Below are positions 33,961 to 42,528 of a DNA stretch of 64,000 nt, one piece after another. Each line of letters opens with the position of its first letter. Position 1 is the first letter of the stretch. Position numbers and translations under genes: made by a program. Origin of the DNA: Pararhizobium gei. Its GTDB lineage: Bacteria; Pseudomonadota; Alphaproteobacteria; Rhizobiales; Rhizobiaceae. The notes under the pieces are model-generated. The model was not told the DNA's origin. It saw nothing but the letters and a program-made list of their open reading frames with translations, and made no database searches. The stretch covers positions 186,001 through 250,000 of the forward strand of contig NZ_CP119410.1 in the NCBI RefSeq assembly GCF_029223885.1. The letters run 5' to 3'.

Positions 33961-34365
33961 ATGGACCTCTCGAAAATCAAGACGTTGATCGACTTCGTCG
34001 GCCAATCGAACATCACCGAACTCACGGTCACGGAAAAAGACACGACCGTGCGGATCTTCCGCAATGGCAAGCCTGCCGCCACCTCCGCTGCAGCTGCAAA
34101 GCCGGCAGAAAGTGCTGCTGCGACCAAGACCTCCACCTCGGTCACCTCGCCGATCTTCGGTCTTCTGCACGTCGCGCCGGCACCCGGCGAAAAGGCGTTC
34201 GTTGCGCTCGGCGACATGGTCGAGGTTGGCCAGACATTGTTCATCATAGAAGCCATGAAGGTTTTCAACAGCATCACCGCGCCGCGTGCGGGCCGCATCG
34301 TCAGCATTGATGCTGCGGATGGCGCCGAGGTCGAGGTCGGTGACCTTCTGGCGGAGATCGCCTGA
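33961..34365 (+). CDS. accB: biotin carboxyl carrier protein
   Basis: A 134-residue BCCP. The N-terminal helix region, an Ala/Pro/Thr-rich linker (about residues 37-62) and the C-terminal biotinyl domain are in the usual order. The biotin attachment site is EAMK with K100 in FIIEAMKVFNSITAPRAG. It carries CO2 from the biotin carboxylase to a carboxyltransferase. Its stop overlaps the biotin carboxylase ATG by one base (TGATG). The neighbours are PxpB/PxpC rather than acetyl-CoA carboxyltransferase genes, so this is probably a dedicated carrier and not the housekeeping fatty-acid one. Confidence 0.9.
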   Translation: MDLSKIKTLIDFVGQSNITELTVTEKDTTVRIFRNGKPAATSAAAAKPAESAAATKTSTSVTSPIFGLLHVAPAPGEKAFVALGDMVEVGQTLFIIEAMKVFNSITAPRAGRIVSIDAADGAEVEVGDLLAEIA

Positions 34366-35756
34366 TGTCACAGGTCGCCCACGAAAATACCGGAGACAAG
34401 CGCGGTTTCGATACCGTGCTGATCGCCAACCGCGGCGAGATCGCCCTGCGCATCCTGAAAGCCTGCAAGGATCTCGGGCTGAAGACGGTGATGGTCTGTT
34501 CCGAAGCCGACCGTCAGGCGAGCTACGGCAAACTCGCTGACAAATTCATTTGCATCGGCCCGGCCAGTGCCGGCAAGAGCTATCTCAACAGGGATGCGAT
34601 CCTGCTGGCGGCTAGAATGACCGGCGCTGGAGCGGTTCATCCCGGCTATGGGTTTCTGTCCGAGAATGCAGCGTTTTCGGCAGCCGTCGAAGATGCGGGC
34701 ATGGTATTCATCGGCCCGACCGCACAGTCGATCTCCACCATGGGCGACAAGATCGCCGCCAAGACCGCGATGATCGCCGCCGGCGTGCCCTGCGTCCCCG
34801 GTCCTGATTCCGAATTGCCCGACGACAGGGCGGCGGCCGAGGCCATCGCGGCGGAAATCGGCTATCCGGTCATCGTCAAGGCGGCCGGTGGTGGCGGCGG
34901 ACGCGGCATGCGCGTTGTCGCGGATGCCGGTGCGCTGCACTCATCGGTTTCGACGACCCGGGAGGAAGCCCGCCAGGCATTCGGCACGCCGGCGCTCTAC
35001 ATGGAGAAATTCCTCCAGCATCCGCGCCATGTGGAAATACAGGTGCTGTGCGATGTGCATGGTAACGCCGTCTGGCTCGGTCACCGCGACTGCTCGATGC
35101 AGCGCCGTCATCAGAAGGTCGTCGAGGAAGCCCCGGCACCCGGCATTCCGCACGAGATCATCGGCCCGGTGGCCGATGCCTGCGTCACGGCCTGCCAGCA
35201 GATCGGCTATCGCGGCGTCGGCACGTTCGAATTCCTATACGAGGACGGCGGCTTCTATTTCATCGAGATGAACACCCGGTTACAGGTCGAACATCCGGTG
35301 ACCGAAATGACCAGCGGTATCGACATCGTCCAGGCGCAAATCAGGGCCGCGCAGGGCATTCCGCTGACGATCTCCCAAGCCGATGTCGCGGCCGACGGCC
35401 ATGCCTTCGAATGCCGCATCAATGCTGAAGACCCAGAGACATTTCTCGCCTCGGCCGGCACAATTATCGGTTTGCAGCTGCCATCCGGCCCCGGTATCCG
35501 AGTCGATACGCATGTGCATGCCGGCTACAAGGTCCCGCCCTATTACGACTCACTGATCGGCAAGCTGATCGTCCACGCGCCAACCCGCGCCGAAGCGATC
35601 GTGCTGATGCGGTCGGCGCTGGCGGACACGCAGGTCGAAGGCATTTCCACCAATCTGCCGCTGCTGCGCTCGCTGTTCGAGGACGAAGGCTTTGCCGCCG
35701 GCGGCACCGATATCCACTATCTCGAGAAATGGCTGAAGCAGCGGAACGCATCATGA
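34365..35756 (+). CDS. accC: biotin carboxylase
   Basis: A 463-residue ATP-grasp biotin carboxylase. The N-terminal domain starts FDTVLIANRGEIALRILKAC, the glycine-rich ATP loop is KAAGGGGGRGMRVV, and catalytic segments include HVEIQVLCDVHGNAVWLGHR, DCSMQRRHQKVVEEAPAP and FIEMNTRLQVEHPVTE. It carboxylates biotin on the BCCP with ATP and bicarbonate. The length matches AccC. It is overlapped at both ends by neighbouring genes (TGATG with accB, ATGA with the next), showing a tightly coupled operon devoted to the PxpB/PxpC partners. Confidence 0.94.
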   Translation: MSQVAHENTGDKRGFDTVLIANRGEIALRILKACKDLGLKTVMVCSEADRQASYGKLADKFICIGPASAGKSYLNRDAILLAARMTGAGAVHPGYGFLSENAAFSAAVEDAGMVFIGPTAQSISTMGDKIAAKTAMIAAGVPCVPGPDSELPDDRAAAEAIAAEIGYPVIVKAAGGGGGRGMRVVADAGALHSSVSTTREEARQAFGTPALYMEKFLQHPRHVEIQVLCDVHGNAVWLGHRDCSMQRRHQKVVEEAPAPGIPHEIIGPVADACVTACQQIGYRGVGTFEFLYEDGGFYFIEMNTRLQVEHPVTEMTSGIDIVQAQIRAAQGIPLTISQADVAADGHAFECRINAEDPETFLASAGTIIGLQLPSGPGIRVDTHVHAGYKVPPYYDSLIGKLIVHAPTRAEAIVLMRSALADTQVEGISTNLPLLRSLFEDEGFAAGGTDIHYLEKWLKQRNAS

Positions 35757-36145
35757 GCGACTTCAATCTCAGCGATCCCTCTGCCATCGCCGCGATTTCC
35801 GAAGCCCTGACGAAGGCCGGTGTCGACGGCATCGAGATCGAGCGCGGTGCACAGAAACTGCGCATCGTCGTTGAGCGCACCGGCGCTGCCTCGGTACTGG
35901 TCGATGCTGCAAAGACTGCGGAAACAAATATTGTCAAGGCTCCGTTGGCCGGCGTTTTTCAGCCGGTTCCTGGCACTTTGACGCGTGAGGTTGGCCCTGG
36001 CGAAATCCTCGGCTTCATCCGCGTCGGCCCGGTCCTGCTGCCGGTCAAGGCCCCGAAAGCAGGCGTTCTGGCCCACATTCTTGCCGAACACGGCGCGCTG
36101 GTCGGCTACGGCCATCCACTCTTCGAAACAGAGCTGCTTCCATGA
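35753..36145 (+). CDS. biotinyl/lipoyl-like carrier protein lacking the biotinylated lysine
   Basis: A 130-residue protein laid out like a BCCP: an N-terminal helix region (AIAAISEALTKAGVDGIEIE), a short linker, and a C-terminal hammerhead domain (KAPLAGVFQPVPGTLTREVG). When aligned back from APKAG to the APRAG of the adjacent BCCP, the motif EAMK becomes RVGP, with P93 in place of the biotinyl lysine. It therefore cannot be biotinylated at the normal site. It overlaps accC and pxpB by ATGA at both ends, so it is kept as part of the operon. A structural or regulatory subunit of the complex is the most economical idea; its function is unknown. Confidence 0.75.
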   Translation: MSDFNLSDPSAIAAISEALTKAGVDGIEIERGAQKLRIVVERTGAASVLVDAAKTAETNIVKAPLAGVFQPVPGTLTREVGPGEILGFIRVGPVLLPVKAPKAGVLAHILAEHGALVGYGHPLFETELLP

Positions 36146-36849
36146 ACCGTGCATCGAATTCCATTGCTGTTCGGCCGCTCGGCGCTCCTCTCGTGCAGGA
36201 ACGGGTGCAGATTTCGGCCATCGGCGGTCGTGCTTTCCTGCTTGAGGCGCCGGGTGGTTTCGATCTCGCGGCACAGCGGCGGATCTGGGCGCTGACGCAG
36301 GTCGTTGCCTGTTGGGACGACGTGATCGAGACCGTTCCCGGCATGACCAATCTGCTGGCGATCTTCAAGGCCGTGCCGGAAAATCCGGATGCGGTGGTAG
36401 CAAGGCTTGTCGACGCCTGGGATCGCGCCGAAAGCATCGACATTCACGGCAAGATGATCGAGATTGCCGTGACCTATGGCGGCGAACACGCCACCGATCT
36501 AGCTGCGCTCTGCGACCTTTCCGGCCTGCGCGATCGGGAAATTGTCCGTATCCATCACGAGGGCACCTATACTGTGTTCGCCCTCGGCAGCGCGCCCGGC
36601 TTCGGCTACCTTCATGGGCTCGACCCGCGCATTCATATGCCACGCAAGACCGTGCCGTCGCTGAAAATGGAAAAGGGCTGCGTCACCATCGGCGGCATGC
36701 AGACCGGCGTTGCGGTGCTGACCGGCCCGAACGGCTGGAACTCGATCGGCTTTGCTGAACTGCCGATATTCGACCCAACCGCCGCAACGCCCGCTCTCAT
36801 GACGCCGGGCGATATCGTGCGTTTCATCCCGGAAAGGATCGAGCTGTGA
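36142..36849 (+). CDS. pxpB: 5-oxoprolinase subunit PxpB (KipI family carboxyltransferase domain)
   Basis: A 235-residue KipI/PxpB protein. It has the TVPGMTNLLAIFKAVPENPD-like early region, the central HEGTYTVFALGSAPGFGYLH with the conserved G-F-x-P/A-G-F-x-Y-L core, DPRIHMPRKTVPSLKMEKG, and VAVLTGPNGWNSIG. KipI and KipA together form the carboxyltransferase part of urea carboxylase and the PxpBC part of prokaryotic 5-oxoprolinase. It overlaps both neighbours by four bases. An N-terminal extension of about 25 residues precedes the conserved domain. Confidence 0.88.
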   Translation: MNRASNSIAVRPLGAPLVQERVQISAIGGRAFLLEAPGGFDLAAQRRIWALTQVVACWDDVIETVPGMTNLLAIFKAVPENPDAVVARLVDAWDRAESIDIHGKMIEIAVTYGGEHATDLAALCDLSGLRDREIVRIHHEGTYTVFALGSAPGFGYLHGLDPRIHMPRKTVPSLKMEKGCVTIGGMQTGVAVLTGPNGWNSIGFAELPIFDPTAATPALMTPGDIVRFIPERIEL

Positions 36850-37841
36850 TCGAGGTCGTCGATACAGGACCGCTGAACACCATACAGGATCTCGGCCGCA
36901 CAGGTTTTCGCGATATCGGCGTAACCGTCAGCGGCGCGATGGATCCGCTGGCACTGAAGGTCGCCAACTTGCTCGTCGGCAACGACGATGGCGCTGCGGC
37001 GATCGAGTTGCAGACGTTTCCGTTCCGCGTCCGTTTTGGCAAACAGACCGCCTTTGCCGTCACCGGTGGCGGCGCTGCGACGCTCGATGATGTCGCCATA
37101 CCGGCGTGGTGGATGCAGATGGCCGAAGCCGGGCAGGTGCTCGAGGTCACGCCGGTGGCCGGATCGGCCCGCGCCTATGTCACCTTCGGTGGCGGTGTGG
37201 ACGTCGAACCGGTGATGGGATCGCGCAGCACGTCGTTAAGGGGTTCCTTCGGCGGCATGGGAGGCCGGTCCCTGAAGAAGGGCGATCTGCTCCCGCTCGG
37301 TGAAACGATGATCTCCGGACTGGCTGCCTATGGTTTTGGTGTCGTTCCGCCGCTGCTCGAAATGGCCTCGCTGTTTCCGGTTGCCGACGATGGCACGCTG
37401 CTGATCAGGGCGCTGCCCGCCGGTGAACATGACCTGTTCGGCGCCGATGCCGAGCGGTTCTGGAGCCAGACGTGGAAGATTTCCTCGCAGAGCGACCGCA
37501 CCGGCTACCGGCTTTCCGGGAATGCCATTCGGCCGATCGCGCCGGTGGAAATGCGTTCGCACGGCATTGTTGCCGGCGTCGTGCAGGTGCCGCCGGCAGG
37601 CGAGCCGATCATCCAGATGAGCGATGCCAATACTGCCGGTGGCTATCCTAAGATCGCCGGCGTCCTCGAAGCCGATCTCTGGTTGCTCGGCCAGGCGCGC
37701 AGCGGCAGCCGGTTGCGTTTCGTGCGCTCCAGCCATGCGGAGGGCCGCGCACTCGACAAAGCCATCGCAGAATATCTCAAGGATATCCGAGTGACATCGC
37801 AGATGGTCGATCGTGCCTTGAAGACTATTTCCGGCCGTTGA
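36846..37841 (+). CDS. pxpC: 5-oxoprolinase subunit PxpC (KipA family, biotin-dependent carboxyltransferase)
   Basis: A 331-residue KipA/PxpC protein. MIEVVDTGPLNTIQDLGRTG at the start, VSGAMDPLALKVANLLVGND, and the SQSDRTGYRLSGNAI and GIVAGVVQVPPAGEPIIQM segments are typical. The start is GTG overlapping the pxpB stop (GTGA). It pairs with PxpB. With biotin carboxylase and BCCP encoded just upstream, the four proteins reproduce the domain set of urea carboxylase as separate chains. Confidence 0.88.
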   Translation: MIEVVDTGPLNTIQDLGRTGFRDIGVTVSGAMDPLALKVANLLVGNDDGAAAIELQTFPFRVRFGKQTAFAVTGGGAATLDDVAIPAWWMQMAEAGQVLEVTPVAGSARAYVTFGGGVDVEPVMGSRSTSLRGSFGGMGGRSLKKGDLLPLGETMISGLAAYGFGVVPPLLEMASLFPVADDGTLLIRALPAGEHDLFGADAERFWSQTWKISSQSDRTGYRLSGNAIRPIAPVEMRSHGIVAGVVQVPPAGEPIIQMSDANTAGGYPKIAGVLEADLWLLGQARSGSRLRFVRSSHAEGRALDKAIAEYLKDIRVTSQMVDRALKTISGR

Positions 37842-37857
37842 AATATGGGGAAGAGTT

Positions 37858-38625
37858 ATGAAGATCGACTTGAATTCAGACATGGGCGAGGGCTTCGGTC
37901 CCTACAGTCTCTGCGATGACGAAGCGATGATGAAGGTCGTCTCGTCGGCCAACATCGCCTGCGGTTTCCACGCCGGAGATCCGGATACGATGGCCCGCAT
38001 GGTTCGGCTGGCCAAAGCCAATGGCGTCGGTATCGGCGCTCATCCGGGCCTGCCGGACAGGCAGGGTTTCGGCCGCCGGGAAATGCCCTATTCCAATGAC
38101 GAACTTCGCCAGCAGATGCTCTACCAGCTTGGTGCACTGACGGCGATTGCCAAGGCCGAGCAGGTGCCTGTGGCCCATATCAGTTTTCATGCGGCGATGG
38201 GCAACACGGTCAACCGCGATCCCACACTTGCCGACCTGATGATGAACGCGATCCGCACCGTCGATCCCAATCTCATCGTCTTCGCCATGCCCGGAAGCGT
38301 CATTGCCGACGCGGCAGCGCGGGCAGGGCTGAAGTCGCTGCTGCTGTTCCTTGCCGACCGTGCCTATGACGCCGATGGCAAGCTGGTTGCCCGCGGCCAG
38401 CCGGGTGCCGTCATCAAGGAAGAGAATGCCTTGCGTGCGCGTGTCCGGCAATTCCTGAAAGACGGAACCGTGACCACCATCGAAGGCGCTACGCTTGTCA
38501 TGCCGGCCCGTTCCATCCTAGTCCACAGCGATACGCCAGGATCGCTCGAACTCGCGCGGATCGTTCGAAGCGAGATCGAGGCGACAGGCGCGGTCCTCGC
38601 CCCGGCCTCCGAGATCGTCGGGTAA
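37858..38625 (+). CDS. pxpA: 5-oxoprolinase subunit PxpA (LamB/YcsF family)
   Basis: A 255-residue LamB/YcsF protein. The N-terminus MKIDLNSDMGEGFGPYSLCD and the following VSSANIACGFHAGDPDTMAR are the strongest family signatures; IGAHPGLPDRQGFGRREM and HISFHAAMGN also match. PxpA is needed with PxpB and PxpC for ATP-dependent opening of 5-oxoproline to glutamate. GGGGAAGAGTT precedes the ATG. It is 16 bases after pxpC in the same operon. Confidence 0.92.
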   Translation: MKIDLNSDMGEGFGPYSLCDDEAMMKVVSSANIACGFHAGDPDTMARMVRLAKANGVGIGAHPGLPDRQGFGRREMPYSNDELRQQMLYQLGALTAIAKAEQVPVAHISFHAAMGNTVNRDPTLADLMMNAIRTVDPNLIVFAMPGSVIADAAARAGLKSLLLFLADRAYDADGKLVARGQPGAVIKEENALRARVRQFLKDGTVTTIEGATLVMPARSILVHSDTPGSLELARIVRSEIEATGAVLAPASEIVG

Positions 38626-38671
38626 GTTCTCCTATCCATCCTCTAGTCAACGCTACCGAAAGCCAAACCCG

Positions 38672-39874
38672 ATGCCAGCAATCGCCGATCGTCTGAAGAA
38701 CGTCTCCATCTCCGCTTCCGCCGCGATGACCCAGCGTGCGCGCGACCTCGCCGCAAAGGGCGTCAATGTCATCAGCCTGTCGGCCGGCGAGCCCGATTTC
38801 CCCACGCCGTCGAACGCGATCGAGGCGGCACATGCGGCAGCGCTGGCGGGCGATACCAAATATCCGTCGATGGATGGCACGCCGGCCCTAAAGGCGGCGA
38901 TCTCGCGGAAGTTCAAGCGGGATAACAATCTCGAGTACGATGTCAGCCAGATCATCGTTTCCGGCGGTGGCAAGCAGGTGATCTTCAATGCCATGCTGGC
39001 GACCATCAATCCGGGCGACGAAGTGGTCATCCCGACGCCGTCGTGGATCAGCTACGCGGATATCGTCAAGTTTGCGGGTGGCGTCCCGGTGCCGGTCGCC
39101 TGCCCGCAACAGGCCGGCTTCAAGCTCCGTGCTGAAGACCTGGAAGCTGCGATCACCCCGCGTACCAAATGGCTTTTTCTCAATTTCCCCAACAACCCGA
39201 CCGGTGCCGCCTGCTCACGCGAGGAGATGAAGGCGATCGCCGAGGTCATGCTGCGGCATCCTGATGTCTGGATCATGACTGACGACATCTACGAACACCT
39301 GATCTACGACGACTTCGAATTCTGCACGATCGCCGAAGTCGAGCCGCGGCTCTATGACCGCGTTTTGACCATGAACGGCGCCTCGAAGGCCTATGCGATG
39401 ACTGGCTGGCGCCTCGGCTTCTGCGGCGGCCCGAAAGACCTCATCTCGGCGATCAGTAATGTCAACGGCCAGAATGGCGGCGGCACGGCAACCGTCGTGC
39501 AGGCGGCAGCGGTGGCAGTGCTCGACGGTTCGCAGGATCTGCTGAAGGAGCGTGCCGCAATCTACAAGGAGCGTCGCGATTTCGTTCTTTCGGAACTCGC
39601 AAAGATCGAGGGCCTCCGTTGCCACAAGCCGGAAGGCGCATTCTATATCTTCCCGAACATGTCGGGCCTGATCGGCAAGACCTCCAAGGCCGGCCACAAG
39701 ATCGAGACCGATACAGATTTCGTCATGGCGCTGGTCAACGAGCACCACGTCGCAACCGTACAGGGTGCGGCTTATGGTATGAGCCCGTTCTTCCGGATTT
39801 CCTACGCGACAAGCATGGAAAAGCTGACCGAGGCCTGCGGCCGTATCAGCCAGTTCTGCTCCGAACTTCGCTAA
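38672..39874 (+). CDS. class I pyridoxal-phosphate aminotransferase (aspartate/aromatic type)
   Basis: A 400-residue aminotransferase of the aspartate aminotransferase I-gamma type common in alphaproteobacteria. The substrate-side SAGEPDFPTP is at residues 37-46, PNNPTGAAC near 173-181, MTDDIYEHLIY near 202-212, and the Schiff-base lysine is K239 in NGASKAYAMTGWRLG. It would move the amino group between the imported amino acid (for example glutamate released from 5-oxoproline) and 2-oxo acids. It is 46 bases downstream of pxpA and ends near a hairpin shared with the convergent LysR gene. Confidence 0.9.
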   Translation: MPAIADRLKNVSISASAAMTQRARDLAAKGVNVISLSAGEPDFPTPSNAIEAAHAAALAGDTKYPSMDGTPALKAAISRKFKRDNNLEYDVSQIIVSGGGKQVIFNAMLATINPGDEVVIPTPSWISYADIVKFAGGVPVPVACPQQAGFKLRAEDLEAAITPRTKWLFLNFPNNPTGAACSREEMKAIAEVMLRHPDVWIMTDDIYEHLIYDDFEFCTIAEVEPRLYDRVLTMNGASKAYAMTGWRLGFCGGPKDLISAISNVNGQNGGGTATVVQAAAVAVLDGSQDLLKERAAIYKERRDFVLSELAKIEGLRCHKPEGAFYIFPNMSGLIGKTSKAGHKIETDTDFVMALVNEHHVATVQGAAYGMSPFFRISYATSMEKLTEACGRISQFCSELR

Positions 39875-39880
39875 GTGTCG

Positions 39881-40798
39881 CTACTGACCGCGCGGCAGTT
39901 TCAGTCGCGCGGTCAGTTCCAGCAGGATGTCGCGGACAGCGGTGGCCGGTTCCGACAGCGACACGCCGTCGGCCACACAGAGTGACAGTGTTTCCTCGAT
40001 ACGAGGGGAAACCATGCGGCAGATCAGCGGCTCGCTCGATTCCGTCACGATTCGGTCGGCGACAGCCTTCGGCATGATCGTCGCTCCAAGGCCGGCACTG
40101 ACCGCTCGCGTAAGCGTTCTGACGATTTCCAGTTCGGCCACGACCTTCAGATTGATCCGGCTGCGCGTGAACGCCGTGTCGACGGCGCGTCTCACGAAAT
40201 TATACGCAGGCGGCATCAGCAGCGGAAGGCCGTCCAGGGCCGCAATCTGAACCGGCTTGTCGTCAGGCTCGATGGCCAGATCTGGATGCGCGACGAGGTA
40301 AAGCTCCTCGCTCAGCAATGGCTCGAATTTCACACCCTTGATTGGGCCGGATCCGTGTAACAGCGCCATCTCCAGCCGGCCGGTCATGATCATCTGGCTG
40401 TAAGTCTGGCCGACGCTTTCGGTGAGATGCAGAAGGATGCCTGGGTGACGCTTGCGGGTCTCGGCCAGAAGATCGACTGACAGTGTCGCCGCGCTGCTGA
40501 ACGGCACGAGGCCGACCGAGACGCGACCGACCAGCGAATTGCCGGCGGCCGAGGCATCCGCCTGGGCCTGATCCATCTGCCTAAGGATAATCTGTGCATG
40601 GCGATAAACAGCATGTCCGGCATCCGTCATGCTGACGCCCTGCTGGCTGCGCAACAGAAGCTTCTGACCGAAATGCTCTTCGAGCCCGGCGATCTGCTGG
40701 CTCAGCGCCGGCTGCGCGACATGCAGGATATCGGCAGCACGCGTAATGCTGCCGGTATCAACGATCACGATAAAGGATTTAAGGCGTCTGATATCCAT
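39881..40798 (-). CDS. LysR family regulator of the second ABC operon
   Basis: A 305-residue LysR-type regulator. The N-terminal MDIRRLKSFIVIVDTGSITR, then AADILHVAQPALSQQIAGLE gives the helix-turn-helix. It belongs to the same broad Nac-like group as the LysR gene at 27966 and has a similar genomic position. It is divergent, 252 bases away, from the SDR/ABC operon at 41051, with a 16-base palindrome between them, and its 3' end carries the shared hairpin. Confidence 0.87.
   Translation of the reverse strand: MDIRRLKSFIVIVDTGSITRAADILHVAQPALSQQIAGLEEHFGQKLLLRSQQGVSMTDAGHAVYRHAQIILRQMDQAQADASAAGNSLVGRVSVGLVPFSSAATLSVDLLAETRKRHPGILLHLTESVGQTYSQMIMTGRLEMALLHGSGPIKGVKFEPLLSEELYLVAHPDLAIEPDDKPVQIAALDGLPLLMPPAYNFVRRAVDTAFTRSRINLKVVAELEIVRTLTRAVSAGLGATIMPKAVADRIVTESSEPLICRMVSPRIEETLSLCVADGVSLSEPATAVRDILLELTARLKLPRGQ
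39884..39916. terminator. bidirectional hairpin between aminotransferase and LysR genes
   Basis: A perfect 11-base-pair stem (CTGACCGCGCG and its complement, 11-base loop) lies within the last codons of the convergent LysR gene and just after the aminotransferase stop. The layout repeats that of the hairpin at 27971-27998. Confidence 0.6.
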
Positions 40799-40933
40799 CG
40801 CGCTGCATTTTACCCTATTATACTTTCAGTCACCAGCAACCACCGGCGGCCCTTCATCATTCCTAGATCATTATATTTCAATAGCTTACCATGCGCCAGA
40901 GGATTCTTGCTGCTCAATTAACAAGCACAAGGA

Positions 40934-40949
40934 TTGCGCAACTGCGCAA
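40934..40949. promoter_or_regulatory. palindromic operator upstream of the second ABC operon
   Basis: TTGCGCA-AC-TGCGCAA is a perfect 16-base inverted repeat containing a T-N11-A frame. It sits in the gap between the divergent LysR gene and the SDR gene, about 100 bases from the latter. It is the best binding-site candidate for that LysR protein. Confidence 0.6.
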
Positions 40950-41050
40950 ATAGTCAGCGCCATAAGGCTTGCTTATCGCTCCAGAGATAATCGGTCTTAT
41001 TCATGGTTCGCAAGTTCCATTAGGGTGCAGAAAACAGACGGGGAATAAGA

Positions 41051-41824
41051 ATGTCATTTTCCGATTACAGGACCGCATTGGTCACCGGGGCGTCTTCCGG
41101 TATTGGGGCAGCCGTCGTCGAGCGGTTGCGCCGGGAGAATATCGAGGTCCACGCTCTGGCCCGAAGCGCCGAGCCGCTGCGGAAACTGGCCGAAAAGACC
41201 GGCTGCATTCCGCACGCGATCGACGTAACCGACCGCGCAACACTCGCCGAGCTGACCAGTTGGATCGAATTCGACATTCTCGTCAACAATGCTGGCGTCG
41301 ATCGCCCGAAGAAGTTCCTCGAGGCGGACGAGGGGGACATCGACCTGATCATCGACGTCAATCTGCGCGCCGTCCTACATCTCTGCCGTATGATCGTGCC
41401 GGGCATGGTCGCTCGCGACAACGGCCATGTCATCAACATCTCTTCGATCGCCGGTGCTTACAATTTCGGTGGCAACTCATCCTATCACGCCACCAAGGCT
41501 GCCGTCAGCATGCTTTCCAACCAGCTGCGCATCGATGCCTTCGGCAAGCGCGTGCGAGTGACAGAGATCTGCCCGGGGCGCGTCGCGACCGACATCTTCG
41601 CACATGTCCACGGCGACGATCCATCGATCCGCGAGCGCTTTATCGACGGCTTCGAGCTGCCGGAAGCCTCCGACATTGCCGATGCGATCGCCTATGCCAT
41701 CGGCACGCCGGTTGCCGTCAACATCGGCCATATGGAAATTACCCCGACGCTCCAGGTGATGGGCGGCCTCCAGACGGCACGGCCGGAAACACAGCGCACC
41801 AAGCCGGCGGTCTCTAGGCCGTGA
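41051..41824 (+). CDS. short-chain dehydrogenase/reductase
   Basis: A 257-residue SDR, similar to the YdfG/serine 3-dehydrogenase branch. TGASSGIG binds the cofactor near residues 13-20, NNAG follows near 79-82, and the catalytic Ser, Tyr and Lys are in NISSIAGAYNFGGNSSYHATK. YdfG-type enzymes oxidize 3-hydroxy acids such as serine or 3-hydroxypropionate with NADP. It starts the second ABC operon and overlaps the first permease gene (GTGA), so its substrate is probably the imported compound or a product of it. Confidence 0.85.
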   Translation: MSFSDYRTALVTGASSGIGAAVVERLRRENIEVHALARSAEPLRKLAEKTGCIPHAIDVTDRATLAELTSWIEFDILVNNAGVDRPKKFLEADEGDIDLIIDVNLRAVLHLCRMIVPGMVARDNGHVINISSIAGAYNFGGNSSYHATKAAVSMLSNQLRIDAFGKRVRVTEICPGRVATDIFAHVHGDDPSIRERFIDGFELPEASDIADAIAYAIGTPVAVNIGHMEITPTLQVMGGLQTARPETQRTKPAVSRP

Positions 41825-42528
41825 GCGGGTTCGACCTCTCAGCAATCCTGACAAATCCCGAGTATATCTCGATGCTTATTCATGGCATCGAGATCACCTT
41901 CGTGATTGCCATCGGTTCCTGGCTGCTGGCAATGACGCTGGCGATCCTGCTTCTGGCGCTGCGATTTTCGCCCGGCCGTTTCGGCAATGCGTTTGTCGCC
42001 GGCTATGTTTCCTACCACCGGAACGTGCCTACCCTGGTGCAGCTTATGCTCTGGTATTTCGGCATCTTCACGCTGCTGCCGGACTGGCTGACTTACTGGC
42101 TGGCCAGCCATAATGCCGAAGCGATCTTTGCGGTCATCGGGCTCGGCCTCTGCCAGGCAGCCTATTTCAGCGAAGACCTGCGGTCAGGCCTTCGCTCCGT
42201 CAGCCCCGGGCAGATGGAAGCGGCAAGGGCGCTCGGCCACGGATATCTGTCGGCAATGCGTTTCGTGATGATGCCACAGGGAGTTCGCAATGCGCTGCCG
42301 CCGCTGATCAATCACAGCGTCTCTTTGTTCAAGAACAGCAGTCTTGGCATCGTTATCGGCGCCTCGGAGCTTACGCATGCGGTCAAGGAAATCGAAAACC
42401 TCAGCTTTCGCACGTTTGAGGTCTACCTGATCGGCACGGTCCTCTACCTGTTCTTCTCGCTGATCATCATGGGTGCCGGCGCCTTCATCTCGATGCGCGC
42501 AGATCCAGCCCGGAGGGCACGGGCATGA
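41821..42528 (+). CDS. amino acid ABC transporter permease (transporter 2, subunit a)
   Basis: A 235-residue HisM/GltJ-type permease starting with GTG inside the SDR stop region. GIEITFVIAIGSWLLAMTLA begins the membrane domain and MEAARALGHGYLSAMRFVMM is the EAA loop. SYHRNVPTLVQLMLWYFGIF closely parallels EYHRNVPILIQLFVWYFGF of transporter 1, so the two importers are paralogues. It overlaps the next permease gene by four bases. Confidence 0.9.
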   Translation: MSGFDLSAILTNPEYISMLIHGIEITFVIAIGSWLLAMTLAILLLALRFSPGRFGNAFVAGYVSYHRNVPTLVQLMLWYFGIFTLLPDWLTYWLASHNAEAIFAVIGLGLCQAAYFSEDLRSGLRSVSPGQMEAARALGHGYLSAMRFVMMPQGVRNALPPLINHSVSLFKNSSLGIVIGASELTHAVKEIENLSFRTFEVYLIGTVLYLFFSLIIMGAGAFISMRADPARRARA

